Shown here: positions 11,906-19,142 of the stretch, one piece after another
Position numbering within the stretch: the first letter of the stretch is position 1
Layout of the letters: each line of letters begins with the position of its first letter
Assembly (NCBI RefSeq): GCF_014196055.1
Contig: NZ_JACICY010000001.1
Location: 310,001-374,000 of the forward strand
Direction of reading: 5' to 3'
DNA from: Novosphingobium hassiacum
GTDB taxonomy: Bacteria > Pseudomonadota > Alphaproteobacteria > Sphingomonadales > Sphingomonadaceae
Length of the DNA stretch: 64,000 nucleotides
Translations under genes and position numbers: made by a program
Notes under the pieces: generated by a model
Database searches by the model: none
Told to the model about the DNA's origin: nothing
The model's input: only the letters and a program-made list of their open reading frames with translations

Positions 11906-13012
11906 CTACTTACCGCCTTTCATTCGATTATCCGGCATACAAAGCATCTGGCAGTTACCGGCGGAAGTCCTACCACCCCTGTGCCACGGAATCACATGAT
12001 CTGCTTCCATTTGCTGGAACTCGAAGCGCTTGGCGCAGACAGGGCAAATACCTTTCTGCCGCGCATAAACCGCCTGCTTGGTTTTTTCGTCGAAGCCACG
12101 CAGGTTGAGCGTCTTCTCGTTTCCACTGAGCAGATAGGCATAAATGCCCTTCTTACTCTCGACCTCATCATCCTCGATCAAATAGACAATGCGCCTTTCT
12201 AGTTCGGCAGCGTTGAGCTTGTCGTCCTTGTGAGCATTGTAGAATCGGCCCCAAGGCAGACCTTTCATTAAACGGACGCGGGCGCTGTCTTGGTTGGGAA
12301 ACACTCGCTTGACCCATGCGAACACTGCCTGCCAATACTGCCACAATTCGTCCGCGTCGGCATCTTGCTGATGCGCGTCCATATACTGCTCGATCTTGCC
12401 AGTAGATAGCCAGTCGAGAGCGGTTTCGAGGATATCCTGTCGGATCGGAGAGCCGTTGACCAGCTTGTCGCGTCCCTCTTGCACCGCTGGTGGATTGTGC
12501 CGCGAAAACCATCGCTTCGCGTCAGCCAGCCAGGGACCGGTATAGATGGCGTTGCGCAACTCCTGATTGGATAGCTCAACACCTGCAATATTGATAATCT
12601 TGAACCAGTCGAGCTTTTCACTGTCTGAGCCATCGCAGACATAGACCGATAGCTCATAGTCGAGGATCTGTTGCTGTTGATTGGCGGCGAGATTGTGAAA
12701 ACTCTTGGGCGATCCATCAATAAGGACGGAAAAATCGCCGCTGACATACTGGCAGATGCTGATCGTGCGCTGCTGGCCATCCATCAGCTCGTAATCGTCA
12801 CCTGAAGACGCCCAGTACATAGTATTAAGCGGAAATAACTTCCGAACTGTTTCGATCACTGCATTACGCTGCTTTCCGCTATAAACAAATTCACGTTGGT
12901 AGGCAGGTCTAATATTCAGTTTTCCGCCAAAACCTCTTACACCAACTTCACCATGGTCTTCATATTCTCGGGTCAGCTCTGAGATTTTAACTTTGCGCAA
13001 TTCGATCTTCAC
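11906..13012 (-). CDS. DUF262 (GmrSD/SspE-like) protein with C-terminal HNH endonuclease domain
   Basis: 368 aa, GTG start. The N-terminal DUF262 domain shows RPAYQREFVY (35-44) and DGQQR (78-82), the nucleotide-binding signature seen in GmrS- and SspE-type restriction proteins. The C-terminus is an HNH nuclease with CPVC (323-326), DHVIPWHRGG (338-347, likely catalytic His339), Asn353, Cys358 and Asn362. The GTG overlaps the methyltransferase stop by 4 nt (GTGA), so the two are almost certainly co-translated. Probable role: the endonuclease of a modification-linked defence module. Cleavage specificity cannot be read. The DNA is visibly AT-richer than the surroundings. Confidence 0.85.
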   Translation of the reverse strand: MKIELRKVKISELTREYEDHGEVGVRGFGGKLNIRPAYQREFVYSGKQRNAVIETVRKLFPLNTMYWASSGDDYELMDGQQRTISICQYVSGDFSVLIDGSPKSFHNLAANQQQQILDYELSVYVCDGSDSEKLDWFKIINIAGVELSNQELRNAIYTGPWLADAKRWFSRHNPPAVQEGRDKLVNGSPIRQDILETALDWLSTGKIEQYMDAHQQDADADELWQYWQAVFAWVKRVFPNQDSARVRLMKGLPWGRFYNAHKDDKLNAAELERRIVYLIEDDEVESKKGIYAYLLSGNEKTLNLRGFDEKTKQAVYARQKGICPVCAKRFEFQQMEADHVIPWHRGGRTSAGNCQMLCMPDNRMKGGK

Positions 13013-14130
13013 TTAGGATGCCTCCGTTTTATAAGAAGCCTCGCGAAGGTCGATTTATATATGTCACCGACCTTGATTGCTCCACGCCTGTTCAAATCCC
13101 CAGCATTGGGTACATCGGATGCCGTATATTCGCGGGTTTTCAATCCCGAATTGTTGTCCCGATCAGTGATTCCTAAAATCTCGAACTGCGCAGGGTTGTA
13201 CTTGTCGAGAAACGTGATCGGAACGCCCATCGCTCCATCATAATCGGCGGGAATCTCGATCACTTTTGACACCTCGATGGCATTATAATTGTCGTAATTC
13301 GGATATTCTTCAGGTGTATAGCGCTTGTATAATGGTATCGTTTCGTGCCGCTTGGGGTTGTCCATATTGGTCAACCAAATTGCAGGAACATTGATTTGTT
13401 TTACTCCGTCCACCACGCGCTCATACTTGCCTTCATAGTCAGAGATGAACCACATTCCTCCGGCAAATGGGCGAACGCCGGTCCAGATTTTGTTTTCCTT
13501 TATCAGCGGAAAAATCTCTTTGTAAGTCGGCGCATTCTTGTTGGCGATGATTAGGAAGCGCATTTCCTGCTCGACAAGTTGCGCCACGTATTCTCGAAAT
13601 AATGAAAAGGGCGGATTAGTGACAACTATGTCGGCCTCTTTCATGTACGCAACGCATTCAGCGCTGCGAAAGTCGCCTGGACCAAATTCAACATCACCTT
13701 TTAAGGTTCGGCAGGTATTGGCATCGTTACGCAGCAGCCATTCCACGTCGGAAAGGTCGATCGCGCCGTCGTTGTTGGCATCGAGGACTTCGCTTATCTC
13801 GATCGCATAGGGTTCTCTGCCCTCGGGCTTGAGTCCCGCCATCTCAACCAGCGGAAGATAGCCTCCCGCAATCGTCGATTTGGCATAACTCGTTGCGATC
13901 AGTTTTTTTAACCCCAGCGCGTTAAAATTGAGGGCGAAATAACGGAAAAAATTGCTCTCATACGGGTCGTCGCAATTGCACAGCACGATCTTGCCGTGAA
14001 ACTGCGCGCGATAGTGCCTCAACTCATTCTCGATATCGGCAAGCTGTGTGTAAAACTCGTCCTGCTTGGCATTTCTTGCCTTCGACAGCGTCTTGTTGCC
14101 GCTTGATGAAGCTGTGGTGAGACTGTTCAA
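13009..14130 (-). CDS. EcoRI-family adenine-specific DNA methyltransferase
   Basis: 373 aa from a TTG start (no in-frame ATG nearby gives a fuller protein). It resembles M.EcoRI-type N6-adenine methylases: an atypical SAM-binding segment VLCNCDDPYESNFFRYF at 49-65 and the catalytic motif NPPF at 172-175. The residues EVLDANNDGAIDLSDVEWLL (114-133) read like an EF-hand/dockerin-type insertion. It is translationally coupled to the DUF262-HNH gene. The usual small EcoRI-type nuclease is absent, so the HNH protein is the likely cognate effector. A 60-nt sample (13501-13560) has 27 G/C, far below the flanks. Confidence 0.87.
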   Translation of the reverse strand: MNSLTTASSSGNKTLSKARNAKQDEFYTQLADIENELRHYRAQFHGKIVLCNCDDPYESNFFRYFALNFNALGLKKLIATSYAKSTIAGGYLPLVEMAGLKPEGREPYAIEISEVLDANNDGAIDLSDVEWLLRNDANTCRTLKGDVEFGPGDFRSAECVAYMKEADIVVTNPPFSLFREYVAQLVEQEMRFLIIANKNAPTYKEIFPLIKENKIWTGVRPFAGGMWFISDYEGKYERVVDGVKQINVPAIWLTNMDNPKRHETIPLYKRYTPEEYPNYDNYNAIEVSKVIEIPADYDGAMGVPITFLDKYNPAQFEILGITDRDNNSGLKTREYTASDVPNAGDLNRRGAIKVGDIYKSTFARLLIKRRHPK

Positions 14131-14356
14131 TTTCTCTGTTCCCGCGTCATTTTAATGAATCTCATTGCATCGATGTTCCTAAATCGTTCTCATTGTTAGA
14201 TCAACACGGAATTGCCCGAGTTGGTTTAGGGTTAGATGGAGATTGGATGTAGCAGTTTTCGTTGGCATCCTGACGAAAAATTAGGCACGATCTGATAATT
14301 GCCCCGAGACGGATCTGGGCTTGGCTGACGTTGCGCGTCGCATCCCCCCTTCCAGA
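14131..14356. other. AT-rich spacer upstream of the methyltransferase gene
   Basis: No convincing gene. Base composition stays AT-rich to about 14300 and then returns to the chromosomal norm at the repeat copy starting at 14357, which marks a probable island edge. It should contain the promoter of the methyltransferase/HNH operon on the minus strand; no boxes are called. Confidence 0.4.
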
Positions 14357-14410
14357 CTTCGCTAGCGAGCTCGCAAGCTGCGGCCTCCTTCCCACATCGC
14401 GGGGGAAGGG
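14357..14410. repeat. Direct repeat copy A flanking the DUF559 remnant
   Basis: About 54 nt beginning CTTCGCTAGCG and running through AAGCTGCGGC, CTCCTTCC and GGGGGAAGG. Copy B with the same order of blocks is at 15006-15062. The pair brackets the DUF559 pseudogene and the palindrome cluster. Confidence 0.6.
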
Positions 14411-14482
14411 TTGTCGTGATGCATTGCGCTCCCCCCTTCCCTCTTGATGGGGGAAGGATGGAGAGGCTTGGCCGCTGGCGGC

Positions 14483-14745
14483 CTAGCCGGAGTTGGATGG
14501 GGAAGAGGGTTGCGCCAGCGCCTCGGTCAGGCGGGTGTGGACGCCTTCGGGGTTGGCCAGCACTTCGGTGTTCCAGAAGCGGGGGACGCGGTAGCCTTCG
14601 CGTTCGATTATGGCGGTTCGGGCGGCGTCTGTGGTTTGCGTGTGCTGGCCGCCGTCGAGTTCCATGACCAATCTGGCGCGGTGGCTGGCGAAGTCGGCGT
14701 GGCGTGGGCCAGCGGGACCTGGCGGCGCGATCGTTGGGCGGGTGT
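14483..14745 (-). pseudogene. DUF559 (Vsr-like nuclease fold) gene remnant, frameshifted and 5'-truncated
   Basis: The C-terminal part is clear: ADFASHRARLVMELDGGQH, then IIEREGYRVPRFWNTEVLAN, the core of DUF559 proteins (PD-(D/E)XK, very-short-patch-repair-like fold). Directly upstream, SRRQVPLA of the same family is in another frame, so a net frameshift lies near 14704-14712. Further upstream the N-terminal helices are replaced by GC-rich palindromes. I read this as a decayed gene; a sequencing error cannot be excluded for the shift but would not restore the N-terminus. Confidence 0.7.
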
Positions 14746-14789
14746 CCCGTGTTTTATGCGGAGTGGCCTGTCTATCGCACGCTGCGCAG

Positions 14790-14975
14790 GCCCACCCCCG
14801 ACCCCTCCCGCCTGCGGGAGGGGGGAAAGCTGCAATCGCTCCCGCCTGCGGGACGGGGGAAAGCTGCAATCCCTGCCGCCTGCGGGACGGGGAGCCTGCA
14901 ATCGCTCCCGCCAGTATGCGTGGGTGGAGCCTGATCTCCCCTCCCGCGGGCGGGAGGGGCTGGGGGTGGGTCTGG
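14790..14975. repeat. Cluster of GC-rich palindromes (REP/BIME-like)
   Basis: Five related palindromes built on CTCCCGC-n-GCGGGAG: perfect copies at 14802-14823 and 14938-14959 and degenerate ones between. The block ends are themselves inverted (CCCACCCCCGACCCC at left, GCTGGGGGTGGG at right). The same element occurs at 21876-21915, 31483-31516 and 60009-60142. Confidence 0.8.
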
Positions 14976-15005
14976 CACGAGAGTGGTATTTCACCCCCAT
15001 CCGGC

Positions 15006-15062
15006 CTTCGCTAACGGGCTAGCCGTAAGCTGCGGCATCCTTCCTCCATCTAAGGGGGAAGG
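15006..15062. repeat. Direct repeat copy B flanking the DUF559 remnant
   Basis: Matches copy A (14357-14410) in block order: CTTCGCTA, AAGCTGCGGC, TCCTTCC, GGGGGAAGG, with a few substitutions and short indels. It lies just upstream of the gene at 15136. Confidence 0.6.
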
Positions 15063-15135
15063 TTTGGGTGGAGCGAGTTGGGGTGCTGCCATTTTGGGGT
15101 TTCCTACATATAACCATATAGGTTATTTGCGGGGA

Positions 15136-15795
15136 ATGGCTGATGAACTTCTTTCGCTTTCGGTTCGCCCAGGTCGGCGGACCTCGCGGGTGGCTTTTGC
15201 GCAAAGCGTGGCGGACGATGATCCGTTGCTGGACTTTGCGCCTTATGTGCATGTGGCACCGCGGCGGAATTCGATCACGCCCGACCGGCAGCGCGAGTTC
15301 ATTGCCATGCTGGCGGCGACGGGGATCGTGACGCAGGCGGCGCGGTGCATCGGGGCGAGCCTTGAGGCGCTGTACAAGTTGCGCAATCGCACCGGCGCGG
15401 AGGGCTTTGCAGCGGCCTGGGAGGCGGCGATCGAGCGGGGGTTCACGCGGCTCGAGGATTGTGCGCTGGAACGCGCCATCGCGGGCGAGGAGCGGCCGGT
15501 GGTGTGGGACGGCAAGGTGGTGACGACGTGGAAGCGCTATGACACGGCGCTGCTGATGTTCCTGCTGCGCCAGAGGCGGTCGGAGAAGTACGGCAATGTG
15601 CGGCTGGCCGATTTGTCTCCCGGCCATCCGGTCTATGACAAGCTGCGCGCCGAGTGGATGGCACAGAGCGCGGGCGATGGGGCGGAGGTGCGGGCGTCGA
15701 TCATGCGCAAGATGATCGAGATGCGGGAGGCGCGGGAGGCTCGGCTGGCGGCTGAGGCTGAGGCGGTGGATGAGCCTGCGACAGGCGCGGGATGA
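15136..15795 (+). CDS. Hypothetical protein with terminase-small-subunit-like HTH
   Basis: 219 aa from the ATG at 15136 (MADELLSLSV). Residues 49-88 (TPDRQREFIAMLAATGIVTQ, AARCIGASLEALYKLRNR) look like the helix-turn-helix of phage terminase small subunits and related chromosomal proteins. The C-terminus is charged and helical, Ala/Glu/Arg-rich. No terminase large subunit or other phage gene is nearby, so a prophage role is not supported; a DNA-binding function is an inference. Confidence 0.75.
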   Translation: MADELLSLSVRPGRRTSRVAFAQSVADDDPLLDFAPYVHVAPRRNSITPDRQREFIAMLAATGIVTQAARCIGASLEALYKLRNRTGAEGFAAAWEAAIERGFTRLEDCALERAIAGEERPVVWDGKVVTTWKRYDTALLMFLLRQRRSEKYGNVRLADLSPGHPVYDKLRAEWMAQSAGDGAEVRASIMRKMIEMREAREARLAAEAEAVDEPATGAG

Positions 15796-16018
15796 GCGGG
15801 GTCCGGGGGCTGTCGTTCGATGGTTATGCCTAATATCTATCTTTTCGGTTGAGATTTTTCTGGCGTCGGTTTGAGAACAGGTATAGTTTCCGGTGTTACC
15901 GATCGCCCCCCACTGTGCGGGGGCCCCTCTTCCGGCTGAATTGCCGCAAGGCGATGTATCCGGAGCGCGACCCTCGCATGGCAAGGCGGGGCGGCGGCAC
16001 TGGAAGAGGTACTGGTCT

Positions 16019-16687
16019 ATGGCATATCTTATCGAGAATTCGGGCAGGCGACGGGCGCAGGCGCTGGTGGCGGTGGGTGCGCTGCATGCGGTGGGGATCT
16101 GGGCGATCGCATCGGGCTTTGCGGGCGGCGTGGTGAATATCGTGCGCGATACGCTGGTCGCGCGGGACTATCCCAACGTGGTCCCGATCGCGCCGCTCGA
16201 TCCGCCCAAGCCGCAGCCCTCGGCCAAGCCGGTCGAGACCGAACAGGTCGTCCCGCGATCGGAGTTTACGCTGGGTGCGGTCGATAGCGATGCGGTGATC
16301 CGGGACATCGTGACGCCGGTGATCCCATCGTCCGGCAACGGGGTGCTGATCGAACCGAAGGTGTCGCCCTCGCCCGAACCGTCGCCGAGCTTTGTAACGC
16401 GGGGGGCGAGTCCGAAATCGGCGCCGGGATCATGGGTTTCGGACCGCGACTATCCGAGCGCGGCGATCCGGGCAGAGCGCGAGGGCACGACGCGGTTCCG
16501 GCTGGCGATCGGGCCCGACGGGCGCGTGACCGGGTGCGAGGTGACCGGCTCGAGTGGATCGGCGGATCTGGACGCGGCGACTTGCGCCAAGGTCAGCGCG
16601 CGGGCGCGGTTCGTTCCGGCGTTAGGCAGCGACGGCATGCCGGCGGTGGGCAGCTACGCGGGCGCGGTGCGCTGGGTCCTGCCTTAG
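16019..16687 (+). CDS. TonB family protein (energy transducer)
   Basis: 222 aa from the ATG at 16019. One N-terminal membrane segment (about residues 12-36), a proline-rich linker (IAPLDPPKPQPSAKP), and a C-terminal TonB-type domain from about residue 135 (DYPSAAIRAEREGTTRFRLA). TonB couples the proton-motive force to outer-membrane receptors. No exbB/exbD is adjacent. The short proline linker suggests a dedicated rather than general TonB, or a paralogue with another partner. Confidence 0.85.
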   Translation: MAYLIENSGRRRAQALVAVGALHAVGIWAIASGFAGGVVNIVRDTLVARDYPNVVPIAPLDPPKPQPSAKPVETEQVVPRSEFTLGAVDSDAVIRDIVTPVIPSSGNGVLIEPKVSPSPEPSPSFVTRGASPKSAPGSWVSDRDYPSAAIRAEREGTTRFRLAIGPDGRVTGCEVTGSSGSADLDAATCAKVSARARFVPALGSDGMPAVGSYAGAVRWVLP

Positions 16688-16701
16688 CCGCATACCCGGT
16701 C

Positions 16702-16736
16702 GGCCGGACGGAGGGGGTGCGTGTCTCCGTCCGGCC
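16702..16736. terminator. Bidirectional terminator between tonB-like and winged-helix genes
   Basis: A perfect 12-bp stem GGCCGGACGGAG/CTCCGTCCGGCC (16702-16713 with 16725-16736, loop 11 nt) lies between two convergent genes ending at 16687 and 16750. There is no long T-run, so this is a strong hairpin rather than a classic terminator. Confidence 0.7.
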
Positions 16737-16749
16737 TTCCGGGGAACTG

Positions 16750-17289
16750 TCATTCGGCAGCTTCGGCAACGGCGTGCGCGGCCTCGGCATCGTGCAGGAC
16801 GCGGGCGAAGTCCCTGATTTCGCTGGCGAGGCAATCGTCCATTGCCCTCAGGCCGGGGCGGGTCAGGCGGACGAAAGTGCGGCGGCCGTCGCGGCCATCG
16901 TCCTCACGCTCGACCAGGCCGCGCGATTCGAGGATGCGCAGCCAGCGCAGCGCCGTGGTTGGCGGAACATGTGCGCCGATACAGGAACTGGTGGTGGGCA
17001 CGCGGCGATCCTCGCGCGCCGCGATATACAGATCGAGCATGATGTCCCACGTCGGCTCGCCGAACAGGTCGGCGGGCAGGAACTTGTGGCGGCGGCGACG
17101 CTCGGCGTAGATATGGCGCGCGGTGGCCAGATGCAGGCGGATGGTTTCGGCGCCGAGCGTGTTGACGATGACCGAAGCTTCGGCACCGATTTGCACGACG
17201 TTGGCGGGCTCGGCCGGGCGGCTGTCGCTGCGGCGGCCGATCATGGACGTGGTGCGCGGTGTCGTTGCGCGCATGGAACGGACGGTCAT
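16750..17289 (-). CDS. MarR-like winged-helix transcriptional regulator
   Basis: 179 aa from the ATG at 17289, which has GGGGAG about 10 nt upstream; a TTG at 17304 is less likely. The winged-helix part lies in the C-terminal half: PTTALRWLRILESRGLVERE, then DGRDGRRTFVRLTRPG as the wing. About 60 N-terminal residues carry no recognised domain. Similar proteins in sphingomonads are annotated as MarR/winged-helix regulators. Target unknown. Confidence 0.8.
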   Translation of the reverse strand: MTVRSMRATTPRTTSMIGRRSDSRPAEPANVVQIGAEASVIVNTLGAETIRLHLATARHIYAERRRRHKFLPADLFGEPTWDIMLDLYIAAREDRRVPTTSSCIGAHVPPTTALRWLRILESRGLVEREDDGRDGRRTFVRLTRPGLRAMDDCLASEIRDFARVLHDAEAAHAVAEAAE

Positions 17290-17388
17290 TGTGGTGCTCC
17301 CCAATCAGGTTGTGGAACATTCCTGCAGCTGGTGGTGCACGATGAGCCGCAGCATTCCCCAATGCTTGCGTCGTGCAGGCGGTACGCT

Positions 17389-17835
17389 TCAGGCCAGTCG
17401 CCACGCGTGGTAGCGGCCGATCTGCTCTTCACGTCGCACGTGGGCGAGCGTTCCGAGCAGCAACGCGCAGACCTGGATGTTCATAGGCATCTGGATCATT
17501 GCGAAATAGCCGTAGCGGACCAGGGAAAGATCGATGATCTTGGACACGTGGCCGAGCACCACGATGATCTGCGCAGCGCTGACCCACAACGGCCAGCCTC
17601 GATTGGCACGCAAAGCGATCCACAGCAGGGCGATCATCGCCCAGGTGTCGATCACGATATGGCCGGGGTTGACCGCAAAGAAAACGGGGTCGCCGAACAT
17701 AGCGTGGTTGGCCAGATCGAGGCCCGTCGTAGTGACCAGAACAATCGCGACAAGCTTTTCCGGTTCGCCCCCCTTACGGAAGACGAAAACCACGATTGCC
17801 GCGATTATCAGGCGCAGGGTCCATATCAGCATCAT
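17389..17835 (-). CDS. Hypothetical inner-membrane protein
   Basis: 148 aa with four predicted hydrophobic segments (about residues 2-19, 27-45, 61-77 and 83-105), and possibly a fifth near 115-130. It begins MMLIWTLRLIIAAIVVFVF. No family recognised. It lies between two regulatory genes on the same strand with separate spacers. Function not assigned. Confidence 0.7.
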   Translation of the reverse strand: MMLIWTLRLIIAAIVVFVFRKGGEPEKLVAIVLVTTTGLDLANHAMFGDPVFFAVNPGHIVIDTWAMIALLWIALRANRGWPLWVSAAQIIVVLGHVSKIIDLSLVRYGYFAMIQMPMNIQVCALLLGTLAHVRREEQIGRYHAWRLA

Positions 17836-17879
17836 TTCCCGGGACCAGTCACAGGAACGGTTCTGTCATTACGCAAGGG

Positions 17880-18239
17880 TCAGGCTGCAATGCCGACGGT
17901 GACGAGGCTGCGATCGAGCTGATCGCCGGTGGCACCCTTTGGCGGGCAATCGTCGACCATACCGCTACCGACTTCGCGGCCGACATCGAGCAGCTTGCCG
18001 TGAACGCGGGCGATTTCGTTGCTGGCGTCGAGCATGGCTTTCTGGCTGGCGGCGAGGCGCAGCAGCGCTTCCTGTCCGGTGAAAGCGCCCACTTCGGAAC
18101 CGCGGCGGGCGCGGACCATGGTGGCGAGCAGGTTGGCCTGACGGATGAGCGCCTCGTCGATCGCCGCTTCGGCTTCGTGAAGGTCGCGGGTGATGCGCAT
18201 GCCGTGGATAGCAACGTGATTGGTGTTGTGGTTGGTCAT
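17880..18239 (-). CDS. Hypothetical protein, helical
   Basis: 119 aa from the ATG at 18239 (MTNHNTNHVAIHGMRITRDL). The body is largely helical and Ala-rich (EAAIDEALIRQANLLATMVR) with no signal peptide or membrane segment. It resembles short cytoplasmic proteins seen in sphingomonads without known function. Confidence 0.65.
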   Translation of the reverse strand: MTNHNTNHVAIHGMRITRDLHEAEAAIDEALIRQANLLATMVRARRGSEVGAFTGQEALLRLAASQKAMLDASNEIARVHGKLLDVGREVGSGMVDDCPPKGATGDQLDRSLVTVGIAA

Positions 18240-18354
18240 TTCAGTCTCCCGCCTGCGCGTCTTCGCGACAGGTCCCACTTGTTACGACGGATGGCAGCGC
18301 CCCCGCGCCGGTCACCCTGGTTCGGATGGAGATGAACGACCTGTCGTGCGGCGA

Positions 18355-18912
18355 TCAACGATCGAGCAGCGAGGACAATTGCGCAAACATGCTCAAGCCC
18401 CCGAGCACGATCAGGATCAGGAATACCGTGATGACAGCAATGTAACCCAGCCGCATCGCGGTGCCGTGTGGCCCGTCGAACATCTCCGGGAGTACGTGGT
18501 AGTAATCCGCTCCGTCCGCCCAGCCTGAAGCTGCAACGCCGGCCCTGCCTTCGATCCCGGACGCGGGTAGCGCCAGAGGCATGGTCGTTGTCATGGACGG
18601 GGCGACTTCCACGTCATCCCGGTCCGACGTTTCGACCGGAAGCGGCGGGAATCCTATGTGGGAAAGTTCATATACGGGTTGTTCGTATATCTCGATCAGG
18701 CGGCGATAGCCCTGCGCCACCTCTCCACGCGTGGCGACGCCAAGCTTGGCGCGCGCAAGCATAATGCGCTGGTCGACTGTGTGTGGCGAGATCCCGAGCA
18801 GGCGCGAGATCTCCTTGGACGTCTTGTGCTGAATAAGCAGGTCGAGGACCTCACGCTGCTTGGCGGTCAACTCTAGCAATGGACTGTCAGCCAGATCGTT
18901 TTCGATGATCAT
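18355..18912 (-). CDS. Membrane-anchored LuxR-type HTH regulator
   Basis: 185 aa from the ATG at 18912. A LuxR/GerE HTH is at the N-terminus (residues 12-65: LTAKQREVLDLLIQHKTSKE, then ISRLLGISPHTVDQRI), followed by a linker of about 90 residues and a single C-terminal membrane helix (155-176, LGYIAVITVFLILIVLGGLS). A DNA-binding domain tethered by a C-terminal anchor is an unusual order for LuxR proteins. The gene is divergent from the two-component pair at 19143-21406 across a 230-bp spacer, which suggests a regulatory link; the signal is unknown. Confidence 0.85.
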   Translation of the reverse strand: MIIENDLADSPLLELTAKQREVLDLLIQHKTSKEISRLLGISPHTVDQRIMLARAKLGVATRGEVAQGYRRLIEIYEQPVYELSHIGFPPLPVETSDRDDVEVAPSMTTTMPLALPASGIEGRAGVAASGWADGADYYHVLPEMFDGPHGTAMRLGYIAVITVFLILIVLGGLSMFAQLSSLLDR

Positions 18913-19142
18913 AACCACGTTGCACCCCGTAGACCGAGAACCTCGCCCAAAAAGGTTAACGGCTGCACTGCGCATTTTGCGCTATGTTAAAGAATTTTCA
19001 AGCAAACTTTTGTCTAACAACCACAATGTAGCTTCACTTTAGTTAGTGAAAATCAAACGATTTGTGTTGGTTGACCCGATCCTTACGCTATCGGCCTTGC
19101 AACTTAGCGTGCAAGTGTAGCCCCGGCGAATCAGGGGCGGAA
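18913..19142. promoter_or_regulatory. Divergent promoter region
   Basis: An AT-richer 230-bp spacer between the anchored LuxR gene (minus) and the sensor kinase gene (plus). Both promoters should lie here. Near the right end AGGGGCGGA forms the kinase ribosome-binding site. No operator is called. Confidence 0.5.

Noticed and set aside
14790..14975. Possible CRISPR array in the repeat cluster
   Set aside because: The repeats are short palindromes with no regular spacers of constant length, and no cas genes are near.
15136..15795. Prophage suggested by a terminase-small-subunit-like HTH
   Set aside because: No large terminase, portal, capsid, integrase or lysis genes in the neighbourhood.
16432..17922. 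496-codon plus-strand open frame
   Set aside because: It runs across the tonB-like gene end and antisense to two minus-strand genes that have better starts, ribosome-binding sites and domain features.
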